Position numbers and translations under genes: made by a program
NCBI GenBank assembly: GCA_046484825.1
Contig: JAWOIE010000151.1
Coordinates: 1 to 5,624 of the forward strand
Source: CAJYAN01 sp046484825
GTDB lineage: Bacteria > Pseudomonadota > Gammaproteobacteria > UBA6429 > Thiohalophilaceae
Direction: 5' to 3'
DNA: 5,624 nt
Notes under the pieces: model-generated
Databases searched by the model: none
What the model saw: the letters and a program-made list of their open reading frames with translations, nothing else
What the model was told of the DNA's origin: nothing
Part shown: positions 5,508 to 5,624 of the stretch, piece by piece
Layout of the letters: each line of letters starts with the position of its first letter
Numbering within the stretch: position 1 is the first letter of the stretch

Positions 5508-5624
5508 TCAGATATCCCGTCGTTTGCGGGCAATGACAAAAAACGCCGAGCTGCTATAGACATAGTTCATTAAATAGTAGGTAAAGAACTGCACCAGCGG
5601 CGAATCACTCACATGAGACTTGTT
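5508..5624 (-). CDS. C-terminal end of an unidentified convergent gene
   Basis: The minus strand is open from the window edge to a TGA at 5508-5510, giving 38 codons that include SPLVQFFTYYLMNYVYSSSA and end FFVIARKRRDI. Nothing here names a family firmly. A hydrophobic FFVIARK strand near the end is common at the C-terminus of class I SAM-dependent methyltransferases (last beta strand), which is a suggestion only. The aromatic-rich stretch could also be a membrane-associated segment. Its stop abuts that of the fusion gene with no intervening base. The start lies beyond the window. Confidence 0.65.
   Translation of the reverse strand, partial: NKSHVSDSPLVQFFTYYLMNYVYSSSAFFVIARKRRDI

Noticed and set aside
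5511..5535. Intrinsic terminator for the fusion gene (CCCG...CGGG followed later by AAAAAA)
   Set aside because: The stem is only four base pairs, and the following A-run is on the wrong strand for a plus-strand terminator; the region is also the coding end of the converging gene.

Overview
The window reads as a stretch of gammaproteobacterial chromosome of moderately high GC, dominated by envelope genes: a rhodanese, a TolC-type outer-membrane channel, an isochorismatase-fold hydrolase, and one very long protein in which a lipid A acyltransferase (LpxL/HtrB type) is joined in frame to the Kdo transferase WaaA. LpxL and WaaA point to a Gram-negative that makes Kdo-lipid A. The order methyltransferase tail, rhodanese, tolC, waaA matches a neighbourhood I recall from sulfur-oxidising and related Gammaproteobacteria; the genus cannot be named from this sequence.

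Layout. Positions 1-162 (minus strand) are an internal piece of ribosomal protein L20 with alphaproteobacterial (Rhodobacteraceae-like) wording and almost pure G/C third positions. It stops abruptly against 162-254 (plus strand), the last 30 codons of another protein, probably a Pcm-like isoaspartate methyltransferase. This junction looks foreign to the rest and may be an assembly or amplification chimera. Positions 255-760 hold no gene but are packed with repeats: a stem-loop after the stop codon, two 103-bp copies of a REP-pair (BIME-like) element, a third single REP, and two copies of a 26-bp motif. Then come a rhodanese (761-1078), a gap with a likely extended -10 promoter, tolC (start best placed at the GTG at 1297), and an isochorismatase-family gene overlapping tolC by one base. 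A sigma70-like promoter at 3189-3217 precedes the lpxL-waaA fusion (3267-5507). A converging minus-strand gene ends directly against the fusion, the two stop codons forming one TGATCA palindrome; only its last 38 codons are in the window.

How they work together. WaaA adds Kdo to lipid IVA at the cytoplasmic face of the inner membrane, and LpxL-type enzymes then acylate the Kdo-lipid product, so the fusion joins two consecutive steps of lipid A maturation. TolC would sit in the outer membrane as the exit duct for efflux pumps or type I secretion. The rhodanese and isochorismatase-like proteins are small soluble enzymes whose link to the envelope genes is only positional. I see no defence system, CRISPR array, complete transposon or RNA gene. 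The items most worth follow-up are the acyltransferase-Kdo transferase fusion, the REP cluster with a compensatory stem change, and the suspicious left-hand junction.
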